Shown here: in pieces, positions 8,282-15,661 of the stretch | Layout of the letters: each line of letters begins with the position of its first letter | Position numbering within the stretch: the first letter of the stretch is position 1 | Assembly (NCBI GenBank): GCA_001915545.1 | Contig: MNQS01000188.1 | Coordinates: forward strand, 1-20,590 | DNA: 20,590 nucleotides | From: Bacteroides sp. 43_108 | GTDB lineage: Bacteria; Bacteroidota; Bacteroidia; Bacteroidales; Bacteroidaceae | Direction of reading: 5' to 3' | Made by a program: the position numbers and the translations under genes | Notes under the pieces: model-generated | Told to the model about the DNA's origin: nothing | Databases searched by the model: none | Seen by the model: only the letters and a program-made list of their open reading frames with translations

Positions 8282-9139
8282 TTATCCGTATATGATCTTT
8301 CCGTTTTCGTCTTCGTACGGTGCAAGATCTTTTGCATACTGATTCATTGCACGGAGACTCATACCCATTGATGAGAATCCACCGTCGTTGAAGAGGTTCT
8401 GCATTGTTACCTTGCGTGTGAAATCAGAGAACATCATTACACAGTAGTCTGCACATTCTTCTGCTGTAGCGTTGCCGAGTGGAGACATCTTGTTTGCGAA
8501 GTCCATGAGGTTGTCCATGTCCTTGATTCCCTTTCCGGCTGTTGTAGGAGTTGGAGACTGTGAGATTGTGTTGATACGTACGTGTTTCTCGCGTCCGTAG
8601 ATGTATCCAAAGCTGCGAGCTATGCTTTCCAACATGCTCTTTGCATCAGCCATATCGTTGTAACCGAAGAATGTACGCTGAGATGCAACGTATGTGAGAG
8701 CTATAACTGAACCGTATTCGGCGATGGCATCCTGCTTCTTGGCTACCTGAAGCATCTTGTGGAATGAAATTGCTGAAATATCAAGAGTTTTCTGGAGATA
8801 GTTGTAATCAAGGTCGTCGTATGTGCGGTGTTTGCGCACATTTGGACTCATTCCGATTGAGTGGAGTACAAAATCGATCTTGCCTCCAAGAAGCTCGACA
8901 GATTTTGTAAATACGTTTTCGAGGTCTTCAACACTTGTGGCGTCGGCTTCTATAATAGGTGCATTAAGCTGTTTGCTCAGCTCGTTGAGTGTACCCATAC
9001 GTATGGCCATTGGAGTGTTGCTCAATGTAATTGTTGCCCCTTCTTCAACTGCTTTTACTGCTACTTTCCATGCGATGGAATCTTCATTGAGCGCGCCGAA
9101 GATAACGCCACGCTTACCTTTCAATAAATTGTGAGTCAT
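8282..9139 (-). CDS. fabI: Enoyl-[acyl-carrier-protein] reductase (NADH)
   Basis: This encodes 285 residues of the FabI branch of the short-chain dehydrogenases. It reduces the trans-2-enoyl-ACP double bond, the last step of each fatty-acid elongation cycle, in the cytoplasm. The NAD site is the atypical GVIFGALNEDSIAW (11-24), as in FabI rather than classical SDRs. The catalytic pair is Y160 and K167 (YNDMADAK, Y-x6-K), with the second tyrosine Y150 in LTYVASQR. HSIG at 93-96 keeps the glycine whose substitution gives triclosan resistance in E. coli. The C-terminal extension after NDGGFSSMGM is slightly longer than in E. coli FabI (262 residues). The gene is a single transcription unit with its own promoter and a shared downstream terminator. 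Confidence 0.95.
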   Translation of the reverse strand: MTHNLLKGKRGVIFGALNEDSIAWKVAVKAVEEGATITLSNTPMAIRMGTLNELSKQLNAPIIEADATSVEDLENVFTKSVELLGGKIDFVLHSIGMSPNVRKHRTYDDLDYNYLQKTLDISAISFHKMLQVAKKQDAIAEYGSVIALTYVASQRTFFGYNDMADAKSMLESIARSFGYIYGREKHVRINTISQSPTPTTAGKGIKDMDNLMDFANKMSPLGNATAEECADYCVMMFSDFTRKVTMQNLFNDGGFSSMGMSLRAMNQYAKDLAPYEDENGKIIYG

Positions 9140-9172
9140 TATAAAAAAATCTTTATGTTTGTTATCTCGTCA

Positions 9173-9204
9173 CGAAAATACAATATTTGTGCAATGTTGG
9201 CAAA
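9173..9204 (-). promoter_or_regulatory. fabI promoter
   Basis: On the minus strand, TTTG (9201-9204) is followed after exactly 20 nt by TATTTTCG (9173-9180), a one-mismatch match to TAnnTTTG. Transcription would begin near 9167, about 30 nt before the ATG at 9139. No inverted-repeat operator is obvious around it. Confidence 0.65.
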
Positions 9205-9391
9205 TATTTCGGTCAAAAGGTGTATAAAATAAGGATTTGGCATGCTTTTATAGCTATTATTAGTGCTTTGAAGAGCTTATGTCGGCTTCTGACGATATGT
9301 AATGACGATGCTGGGTATATTTGCTGATATAGCCTTTTGAAGTAGAAAAATGCAGGTATTTGTATACTATGTATTCAAAAAATGAATTATT

Positions 9392-9424
9392 TTTGTGTTG
9401 TCAGGCAAAAAAGCCTTATCTTTG
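9392..9424 (+). promoter_or_regulatory. Promoter of the Nif3/zinc-ribbon operon
   Basis: TTTG at 9392-9395 and TATCTTTG at 9417-9424 are separated by 21 nt, a perfect match to the Bacteroidota consensus. The ATG at 9433 is only 8 nt beyond the -7 box, so the mRNA would carry almost no leader. The promoter also rules out the longer in-frame start at 9382. Confidence 0.75.
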
Positions 9425-9432
9425 CTACAATT

Positions 9433-10218
9433 ATGAAAATACGGGAATTAGTTGACGCCCTTGAAGAATTTGCGCCACTGTCCCTGCAGGACGGCTTCGA
9501 TAATGCTGGAATGCAGATTGGATTAGCAGATGACGCGGAAGCTGCAGGGGCTTTATTGTGTCTTGACGTTACTGAGGATGTCATAGACGAGGCAGTTGAA
9601 AAAGGATGTAATATCGTTGTAAGTCATCATCCTTTGATGTTCAGACCGTGTAAAACCATTACGGGAGCGAATTACGTTGAGAGGTGTGTCATCAAGGCCA
9701 TAAGAAACGGTGTATCGCTTTATGCCGCTCATACTAATCTTGACAATGCACACAACGGCGTTAATTTCAAGATGGCTGAGAAACTGGGACTCAAGGATGT
9801 AAGAGTTCTGGAGCCGAAGGACTGCGATGGTGAAACAGGTGCAGGTCTTGTCGGGGTTCTGCCGGAAGCTGTTGAAAAAGAAGATTTTCTGGCAACTGTC
9901 AAAGAGACATTCGATGTGGCTTGTCTGAGATACAACAGCTGGACCGGTGAGAAAGTGAAAACTGTGGCTCTATGTGGCGGTGCAGGGGCATTCCTTATAC
10001 CTGAAGCCGTTAAGGCTGGCGCAGACTGTTTTATCACTGGAGAAATCGGATATCATAAGTTTTTCGGTCTGGAAAATGACATTCTTCTGATGGAGCTCGG
10101 GCATTTTGAGAGCGAGCAGTACACAGTGGAACTGATTGAGACTATTTTGAGAAAACGATTCCCGGAACTTCCGCTCTTCAGAACGGAACTTGAAACAAAT
10201 CCGATAAATTATTTGTAG
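9433..10218 (+). CDS. Nif3-family dinuclear metal-centre protein
   Basis: This encodes 261 residues from ATG 9433 (MKIRELVDALEEFAP); the frame extends upward to 9382, but that part overlaps the promoter. The family (PF01784, E. coli YbgI) forms hexameric rings with two metals per subunit. Likely ligands are visible: H65 and H66 in VSHHPL, D104 in AHTNLDN, and H224 and E228 in ELGHFESE. FITGEIGYHK is another family hallmark. Length is close to YbgI (247) and lacks the large inserted domain seen in some longer Nif3 proteins. The physiological reaction is unsettled; older names such as GTP cyclohydrolase type 2 are not well supported. It is followed after 31 nt by a zinc-ribbon gene with no terminator between, a pairing found in many bacteria. 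Confidence 0.92.
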   Translation: MKIRELVDALEEFAPLSLQDGFDNAGMQIGLADDAEAAGALLCLDVTEDVIDEAVEKGCNIVVSHHPLMFRPCKTITGANYVERCVIKAIRNGVSLYAAHTNLDNAHNGVNFKMAEKLGLKDVRVLEPKDCDGETGAGLVGVLPEAVEKEDFLATVKETFDVACLRYNSWTGEKVKTVALCGGAGAFLIPEAVKAGADCFITGEIGYHKFFGLENDILLMELGHFESEQYTVELIETILRKRFPELPLFRTELETNPINYL

Positions 10219-10249
10219 AATATAACTTTTATAATTGTTTTACAGCATT

Positions 10250-11071
10250 ATGGTTAAGAAGAAAGAGGCACAGGCTGATATGTCTGTTGAAGAAAAGCTC
10301 AAATCGTTGTATCAGCTACAGACAATGTTGTCTGAAATTGACAAGATTAAGACGTTGCGCGGTGAACTTCCACTGGAAGTGCAGGATTTGGAGGACGAAA
10401 TAGAGGGCCTCAAGACACGTATAGAGAATACCAATGCTGAGATTGTTGAACTTCGTTCCAGAATAAATGAAATGAAGGGCAAAATCGATATGGCAAATTC
10501 AAAGCTCGAGTCATATAAGTCGCAGTTGGACAATGTCCGCAACAACCGTGAATATGACTTGATCAATAAGGAAATAGAGTTCCAGAGCCTTGAAATTGAA
10601 CTCTGCAATAAGCGTATACGCGAGAATACAGCAGCGGAAAAGGCAAAGGAAGAGCTTATTGCAAAGAGTAATCAGATGCTTGAGGAGCGTACTCAGGATC
10701 TCGAAGTGAAGAAAAACGAGCTTGATGAAATTGTTGCCGAAACTAAGGCTGAAGAGGAGAAACTTCGTGAAAAGGCTAAGAATCTTGAACTGACAATTGA
10801 ACCGCGTCTGCTTACTGCATTCAAGCGTATTCGTAAGAACAGTCGTAACGGACTTGCTATAGTATATGTTCAGCGTGATGCTTGCGGTGGATGTTTTGCC
10901 AAGATTCCGCCTCAGAGACAGCTGGATGTACGTATGCGCAAGAAAATTATCGTGTGTGAATACTGCGGACGTATTCTTATAGATCCTGAATTGGCTGGAG
11001 TTAAACCTAATGAAGCTGTTGAGGAGAAGCCAAAGCGCAGGCGCGGAATAAGGAAGTCTTCTGCTGAATGA
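10250..11071 (+). CDS. Coiled-coil C4-type zinc-ribbon protein
   Basis: This encodes 273 residues from ATG 10250 (MVKKKEAQADMS); an in-frame TTG at 10235 is less likely. Residues about 12-190 form a long heptad-rich coiled coil (EIEGLKTRIENTNAEI and similar). It is followed by a PF02591-type zinc ribbon with C212, C215, C236 and C239 (CGGC ... CEYC) and the family GxCFAKIPPQ segment. A basic tail (KPKRRRGIRK) may bind nucleic acid. Relatives include Helicobacter HP0958/FlgZ, which acts on RNA or RpoN-dependent processes there; no such link is visible here. It is co-directional with the Nif3-family gene 31 nt upstream and probably shares its promoter. The molecular role is unknown. Confidence 0.9.
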   Translation: MVKKKEAQADMSVEEKLKSLYQLQTMLSEIDKIKTLRGELPLEVQDLEDEIEGLKTRIENTNAEIVELRSRINEMKGKIDMANSKLESYKSQLDNVRNNREYDLINKEIEFQSLEIELCNKRIRENTAAEKAKEELIAKSNQMLEERTQDLEVKKNELDEIVAETKAEEEKLREKAKNLELTIEPRLLTAFKRIRKNSRNGLAIVYVQRDACGGCFAKIPPQRQLDVRMRKKIIVCEYCGRILIDPELAGVKPNEAVEEKPKRRRGIRKSSAE

Positions 11072-11084
11072 TATTCGGCAGAAG
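11058..11084 (+). repeat. Hairpin spanning the zinc-ribbon gene stop codon
   Basis: Arms 11058-11069 and 11073-11084 pair over 12 bp (one G-U wobble) around a 3-nt loop; the TGA stop (11069-11071) lies at the arm/loop junction. There is no T-run. It may be an mRNA-end stabiliser in front of the true terminator about 50 nt on. Confidence 0.5.
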
Positions 11085-11132
11085 CGAGCAACCCTTGAAT
11101 ACAGGCGTAAAGCAAATATCACAATATGCCAA

Positions 11133-11169
11133 CAGGACCATTCTGCATATAATCTGCAGAATGATCCTG
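11133..11169 (+). terminator. Terminator of the Nif3/zinc-ribbon operon
   Basis: A 15-bp stem with one internal mismatch (11133-11147 with 11155-11169, 7-nt loop) is followed by a T-rich tract at 11171-11179. It lies about 60 nt beyond the zinc-ribbon stop. Confidence 0.85.
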
Positions 11170-11320
11170 ATTTTTATTTATATGCGAACATTGCCGACAA
11201 GGTTTATCACCTCTTCGTTTATGTATGGTTCAGCTTTGAAAATTTCAAGTTTGGTCGCAAAAAGCGATTTTTGACTATATTTTTCTCATTTTTGACAATA
11301 AAATGTAATATATTTTTGTT

Positions 11321-11328
11321 TACCTTTG
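11321..11328 (+). promoter_or_regulatory. -7 promoter box of the second winged-helix gene
   Basis: TACCTTTG is an exact -7 box, 44 nt before the ATG at 11373. No TTTG occurs at the usual 19-21 nt upstream; the nearest is at 11291-11294, 26 nt away. The promoter may be weak or need an activator. Confidence 0.5.
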
Positions 11329-11372
11329 CTCTATATCAAAGTAAAAATTGATTTATTAATACATCTAAGATT

Positions 11373-11594
11373 ATGGAAAAATATCAGATTGGATTTAATG
11401 CCGGAAAAGTATGGGTGGCAATCCAGAACAGAAGGTCAGAGTTTACATTGGAAGAGTTGGCAAACGAAACGGGTCTTACAACGCAAAACACATTGCTTGC
11501 TATAGGCTGGTTGGCGCGCGAGAATAAAATCAGTGTGAGGACTCATGATGGTGAACTCAGATTGGCTAGTGAAGATATAGGATTCTACTATTGA
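11373..11594 (+). CDS. Winged helix-turn-helix protein, DUF2582 type (copy 2)
   Basis: This encodes 73 residues, MEKYQIGFNAGKVW onward, with a clear ATG. It shares with the protein at 3700-3924 the pattern AGxVWxxLxN-like helix 1, EELxxxTxL, and the almost invariant LAIGWLAxENKI recognition/wing segment. Pairwise identity by eye is roughly one third and concentrated in that block. The short size leaves room only for a DNA-binding domain. It is monocistronic, with its own -7 box upstream and a terminator about 130 nt downstream. Family membership is well supported; targets and signal are unknown. Confidence 0.85.
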   Translation: MEKYQIGFNAGKVWVAIQNRRSEFTLEELANETGLTTQNTLLAIGWLARENKISVRTHDGELRLASEDIGFYY

Positions 11595-11727
11595 TTTGAT
11601 ATATCATTCCTGTAGAGGATAATATACCGCATTATAAGATCTGTATAGACTACTGTTGTGTGTTGATTTGGGGAATGACAAATGTGTAATATGATTGTAT
11701 ATTATAATATGTCTCGATAAATATTTT

Positions 11728-11763
11728 AGGGCTATCTCCGAAAGGAGACAGCCCTAGTTTTTT
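11728..11763 (+). terminator. Terminator after the second winged-helix gene
   Basis: A 12-bp stem with one mismatch (11728-11739 with 11744-11755) is capped by a GAAA tetraloop and followed by TTTTTT at 11758-11763. The minus-strand GH27 gene ends at 11793, so it may also block read-through from that side. Confidence 0.88.
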
Positions 11764-11792
11764 AGAAGTGTATATTACGTGAAACTTCTGAT

Positions 11793-13427
11793 TTACATTT
11801 TGTTGCTGATTTTTTCAAGCTCGAAACAGTCGATATCTGGAACCCATGTCTTGCGACTTCCTATTTTTATTGTGTTGTATCCTTTGTCGAGATTTATGTC
11901 AAGTTCTGCTGTTGCTATGCCTTTGGAACGGTCTGTTTCGAGTTCTGAGAGTCTTGTTGTTGTGCCGTTGACCGTAACTTCTATCTTGTGGTCGTTGATT
12001 TCTCTGTCCTGAAGCTCTGCCGGAATGTATTTTATTTTCATCTTGTATGTTCCTCCGTTTTCACTGAAAACATTGTTCCATTGAGCAAAATTGTCTTTAT
12101 CGGCGCCAAGATTGCTTACTGTCATTTTTCCTGATGCTTCTTCTGTCGGTTTGTAGGTTACAGGCCTTTTTCTTTTTCCAAGATCGTCGTATTTATTTAG
12201 CAAGGCCTGTTCTGCTTCGTATATGCTTTGTTCTATACGTTTTTCACTTTCCAAACGCAAAATCTTAACAGAATGTGGGGCAACATCAAACTGAAGCGTT
12301 TTGTTTACAGAACGTTCGTCTTTACGATTGATGAGATCGCGCACTTTGGTTTTACCTTCTAGTTCGAGAAGTGATAGCGGAACATTGAAACTGCATGTTT
12401 CATCTGAAGGGTTATACAGAGCAACGGCACGTATATTGCCACGCCTTTTCTCGATGTCTTTTACAAGGACATAACCGTTTCCTTCGTGCTGAACAACGTA
12501 TGCCTGGAGACTTAAAGGGTCTTGATTAAGAGCTATAAGTTCTTTATTGGTCAGTAATTTGAGTGATTGCTCTGGAATGCTGGTCAGGTCGCATCCAATC
12601 AACAGGGGAGAGCTCATTATGCACCACATTCCGAAATGTGTTTCTTCTTCCTCCTGCTTGAGACCTCTTCCTATTTCAAGCATGTCCATATCGTTGTAGT
12701 GGCCGTCACCTGCAAATGCTGAAAGATATAGGTTTTTTGATATGATGTATTTTATGGATTCCCAGCTCGGTCCTATGTCTCCGCTTATTCTCCATGATCT
12801 TGCCAGCTCTTTTGCCCATCTGCCTGGGTATGCCCAACGACAGATGTTCAGAGATATGTTTCTTGGACATACGTCGCGTATGGCATTTACTATGGTTGTG
12901 TATCTCTTTTGCTCATCGAGCTCGAGCTGTTGACCTCCACAATAATCTATTTTTATGAAATCGAATCCCCATTTGTTGAAAAACAGATCTGCATCCTGAT
13001 GCTCGTAACCGTACAGGCCGACGCCTATTCCGTTCTTGTCATTGTCCCACATTGAACCGCAGGTATTCGTACCGGCTTCAGAATATATACCAGCTTTTAG
13101 GCCGAGTGAATGTATGTGGTCTACTACTGATTTTAGACCTTCAGGAAAACGTTCAGGGTGGGTGTGAAGTAGTCCATTTTCGTCTCGATATCCGAAATAG
13201 CCGTCATCGATGTTTACGTATTTGTATCCTGCATCTTTCAGTCCGCTGGATACCATCGCGTCTGCTTGCTTCCTTATCAGATTGTCGTTGATGTTTACTC
13301 TATACGTGTTCCATGAGCTCCATCCCATAATAGGGGCTTCAACATGGTTTCCTTGTGAGAAAGCTGATGATGCCAATATGCTGAAAGTGCATAGAAGCAT
13401 ACTTTTCTTTAGCGTTTTGTTGTTCAT
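11793..13427 (-). CDS. Secreted GH27 glycoside hydrolase, alpha-galactosidase family
   Basis: This encodes 544 residues with a signal peptide (MNNKTLKKSMLLCTFSILASSAFSQ, cleavage near 24-26). The GH27 barrel begins at PIMGWSSWNTY (32-42), followed by VNIDDGYFG. The expected nucleophile is D161 in FIKIDYCGG and the acid/base D217 in WRISGDIGPSW. An all-beta domain follows the barrel at about 320-395. A carbohydrate-binding-like beta domain closes the protein (about 425-540, GGTYKMKIKYIP ... LDKGYNTIKIG, CBM35-like). The family removes terminal alpha-galactose, but some members act on beta-L-arabinopyranose or isomalto-oligosaccharides, so the substrate is open. Export to the periplasm or surface is expected; no lipobox cysteine is seen. 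It is not adjacent to SusC/SusD or other carbohydrate genes. Confidence 0.88.
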   Translation of the reverse strand: MNNKTLKKSMLLCTFSILASSAFSQGNHVEAPIMGWSSWNTYRVNINDNLIRKQADAMVSSGLKDAGYKYVNIDDGYFGYRDENGLLHTHPERFPEGLKSVVDHIHSLGLKAGIYSEAGTNTCGSMWDNDKNGIGVGLYGYEHQDADLFFNKWGFDFIKIDYCGGQQLELDEQKRYTTIVNAIRDVCPRNISLNICRWAYPGRWAKELARSWRISGDIGPSWESIKYIISKNLYLSAFAGDGHYNDMDMLEIGRGLKQEEEETHFGMWCIMSSPLLIGCDLTSIPEQSLKLLTNKELIALNQDPLSLQAYVVQHEGNGYVLVKDIEKRRGNIRAVALYNPSDETCSFNVPLSLLELEGKTKVRDLINRKDERSVNKTLQFDVAPHSVKILRLESEKRIEQSIYEAEQALLNKYDDLGKRKRPVTYKPTEEASGKMTVSNLGADKDNFAQWNNVFSENGGTYKMKIKYIPAELQDREINDHKIEVTVNGTTTRLSELETDRSKGIATAELDINLDKGYNTIKIGSRKTWVPDIDCFELEKISNKM

Positions 13428-13797
13428 AGTTTTTGTTTATATGGTTAAGTTTAGATTAATGTGAGCTATATTGTAAACGGAGTTCGCTTATATTTTTAGG
13501 AATAGCGGTAAAAGTGTTGGCTTTATAGCACATGATTGTAATATTTAAACGATTACTACTATGTCCTCAGTGCCTAAAGTTACAGAGATTTATTGTATGG
13601 CCGATGATTATTGCAAAGATTTTATATTATTGATAGTGGGTATGCTTTAAAATAAGAATGGCTGTATTGATATAAAATAATTGCATTATGCATGTTGTAG
13701 ACTTTGTTCACAAAATGTATGTCGTTAACGTTGTAGATTTTGAGGATGTGACGTTATAGGCATTTTAGTTTTTTTTGCGGTTGTGTGACGGCTTTTG
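13428..13797. other. Gene-free stretch upstream of the GH27 gene
   Basis: This holds the upstream region of the GH27 gene and the 3' side of the HsdR-N-like gene. It is AT-rich, with no credible reading frame, no clear TTTG/TAnnTTTG pair on the minus strand, and no strong hairpin. Confidence 0.45.
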
Positions 13798-14256
13798 TTA
13801 TTCATTCAGAAGGACGGAAAAGTCTGGTACGTCCTCTAGAAAGATGTAGCCTTGGTTTTCATAATCCATTTTACAGCAATAATGGTTAAGGCCGTTACTT
13901 ACGACCAGGTAATCGACTTTTAAGACCATATTGTATCTGGTAATCTGATTGAATACTTTCTGCGTGATTTTTATCTCCGGTGCCTTGTACTCTATAATCA
14001 TTTTAGGTACTGCTGTGTTTGAAAAGACAACTGTGTCGCAACGTTTAGATGTGCCGTTGAGTCTTAACGGAATCTCGTTGTTCATCAGGCTTCTGCTGTA
14101 GTTCTTGTAATTTATAAGATATTGTACGAAATTTTGCCTGACCCATTCTTCTGGAGTAAGTGCAACGTATTTTCCGCGAAGTACGTCGAATATGAGATTG
14201 CGTCCATTATCGCTCTTGATGTTGGCATTGTATGGCGGTAAGTTGAGTTTCTGCAT
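13798..14256 (-). CDS. HsdR N-terminal-like (PD-(D/E)XK fold) protein
   Basis: This encodes 152 residues of the type I restriction HsdR N-terminal-like family (HSDR_N_2, PF13588). The start MQKLNLPPYNANIK and the ALTPEEWVRQNFVQYLI block are typical of stand-alone Bacteroidota members. Nuclease-core residues are present: E61, D74 (RCDTVVF), E89 and K91 (IIEYKAP), and Q104 in FNQITRYN. No helicase, HsdM or HsdS is nearby, so this is not a restriction system. In many Bacteroidota this small gene sits divergent to holA, as here, which hints at a housekeeping DNA-processing role, but that is inference. Catalytic residues look intact; the substrate is unknown. Confidence 0.85.
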   Translation of the reverse strand: MQKLNLPPYNANIKSDNGRNLIFDVLRGKYVALTPEEWVRQNFVQYLINYKNYSRSLMNNEIPLRLNGTSKRCDTVVFSNTAVPKMIIEYKAPEIKITQKVFNQITRYNMVLKVDYLVVSNGLNHYCCKMDYENQGYIFLEDVPDFSVLLNE

Positions 14257-14315
14257 TGATTTGCTTGTTTGATACTGTTTAATCTGAATGATTGTAGTTT
14301 GAATATTGTATACTT

Positions 14316-14450
14316 AAGGAGTGTATGCAGGCGACATTCTGTTTGATTGGTATTTACAGATATATTTCATGTCACGCAGATTTACTCCTTTATGTACAAA
14401 AATAGCGTTTTTTGATGACATTTGTTTGCTTTATGAAGCCATACTCCTTT
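14316..14450. repeat. ACTCCTT motif, three copies between divergent genes
   Basis: ACTCCTTT occurs at 14384-14391 and 14443-14450, and its complement AAGGAGT at 14316-14322. The copy at 14316 and the one ending at 14450 share the longer form AAGGAGT(G)TATG when read on one strand. They lie in the 289-nt space between the HsdR-N-like gene and holA and could be binding sites for a regulator of both. Confidence 0.35.
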
Positions 14451-14510
14451 TTTTACCGACATAAATGTACATTTTGTATATATTAAGTCTCGAAATCCTT
14501 GCAGTATTTT

Positions 14511-14518
14511 TAAATTTG
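14511..14518 (+). promoter_or_regulatory. -7 promoter box of holA
   Basis: TAAATTTG matches the Bacteroidota -7 consensus and lies 27 nt before the ATG at 14546. No TTTG is found 19-21 nt further upstream, so only half of the promoter is recognisable. Confidence 0.45.
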
Positions 14519-14545
14519 TGTACTAATATTTGAAATAATCAGATT

Positions 14546-15577
14546 ATGGCAAAAGCTAACAGCAATGGGATTACATATCAGGAAGTGATACGGGCTGTTC
14601 AAAGAAAAGAATACAAACCTGTATACCTGTTGATGGGAGATGAGTCGTATTATATTGACCGTATCTCTGACTATATAGCTGACAATGTTCTGACGGAAGA
14701 AGAAAAGGGTTTTAACTTGTCCGTTATATACTGTACCAAAGAAACAGAAGTTTCGACTATAATTAACGCCGCTAAGCGTTATCCGATGATGAGCCGCTAT
14801 CAGGTTGTGGTTGTTAAGGAGGCACAGAATTTGTCAAAATCGGAAGATTTATTCTATTATGTTCAAAAACCTCTGGATTCGACAATTCTTGTAATTTGTT
14901 TCAAAAACGGAACTATTGACAGACGTAAGAAGTTGGTGCCGGCTATAGAAAAAGTCGGTGTTGTCTTTGAGAGCAAGAAACTGAAGGAGTCTCAGCTTGG
15001 AAGTTTTGTTACAGATTATTTGCGAAGGAAAGGTGTCGGCATTGATGAGAAATCTGTACAGATGCTGGTGGAATTTATTGGTTCTGATCTGAACAGAATG
15101 GCAGGTGAACTGGATAAACTCTCCATTATTGTCGGTAGTTCTACTAAGGTTGTTACACCCGAAGTGATTGAAAAGAATATAGGTGTAAGTAAGGATTACA
15201 ATAATTTTGAACTGCGTGCTGCAATAATAAATAGGGATGTGCTTAGAGCCAACAAAATTGTAAAGTATTTTGATGAGAACCAAAAAGCAAATCCTGCAGT
15301 TGTGACTGTTGCAATGCTTTTCGGCTTCTTCTCAAACCTTATGCTGGCGCATTATTCTCCTGATAAATCAGAGGACGGATTGTGTCGCCAGCTTGATATG
15401 AAATCGGCTTGGCAGGTTCGCGATTATGTTGCAGCTATGAGGTCTTTTTCGGCTATGAAAACCTTGCTTATTATAGACAAGATTCGTGAGACTGATGCAA
15501 AGTTGAAGGGAGTAGGTAATGCTTCTGCTACTCCTGGAGAACTGCTTGCTGATATGGTATTCTTTATTCTGCATTGA
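14546..15577 (+). CDS. holA: DNA polymerase III, delta subunit
   Basis: This encodes 343 residues, the usual length of HolA. The N-terminal part (YKPVYLLMGDESYYIDRISDYI, about 19-40) is the family signature of the AAA+-like domain, which lacks a working Walker motif. The middle (LVEFIGSDLNRMAGELDKLSII, about 172-193) and the helical collar-type C-terminal region (AVVTVAMLFGFFSNLMLAHY, then a KLKGVGN motif) fit PF06144. Delta is the wrench of the clamp loader: it binds the beta clamp and opens it for loading onto primed DNA at the replisome. The gene is monocistronic, with a -7 box upstream and a strong terminator downstream, divergent from the HsdR-N-like gene. Confidence 0.93.
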   Translation: MAKANSNGITYQEVIRAVQRKEYKPVYLLMGDESYYIDRISDYIADNVLTEEEKGFNLSVIYCTKETEVSTIINAAKRYPMMSRYQVVVVKEAQNLSKSEDLFYYVQKPLDSTILVICFKNGTIDRRKKLVPAIEKVGVVFESKKLKESQLGSFVTDYLRRKGVGIDEKSVQMLVEFIGSDLNRMAGELDKLSIIVGSSTKVVTPEVIEKNIGVSKDYNNFELRAAIINRDVLRANKIVKYFDENQKANPAVVTVAMLFGFFSNLMLAHYSPDKSEDGLCRQLDMKSAWQVRDYVAAMRSFSAMKTLLIIDKIRETDAKLKGVGNASATPGELLADMVFFILH

Positions 15578-15614
15578 TGTTGTTATAAAATAGGTGGTAA
15601 ATATACTATAACTT

Positions 15615-15661
15615 GTGCATCCTCAAACTGTCATATTGGCAGTTTGAGGATGCGCCTTTTT
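15615..15661 (+). terminator. holA terminator
   Basis: A 14-bp perfect stem (15617-15630 with 15640-15653), extendable inward by a wobble and a C-G pair, is followed by CGCC and TTTTT at 15657-15661. It ends the holA unit about 40 nt past the stop. Confidence 0.88.

Noticed and set aside
10511..11122. Minus-strand frame of 203 codons opposite the zinc-ribbon gene
   Set aside because: It is antisense to a coiled-coil gene, whose biased codons often leave long open reverse frames; no domain is seen.
13798..14256. Restriction-modification or defence system
   Set aside because: Only an HsdR-N-like fold is present; no methylase, specificity subunit or helicase is nearby, and the divergent holA context is a common housekeeping arrangement.
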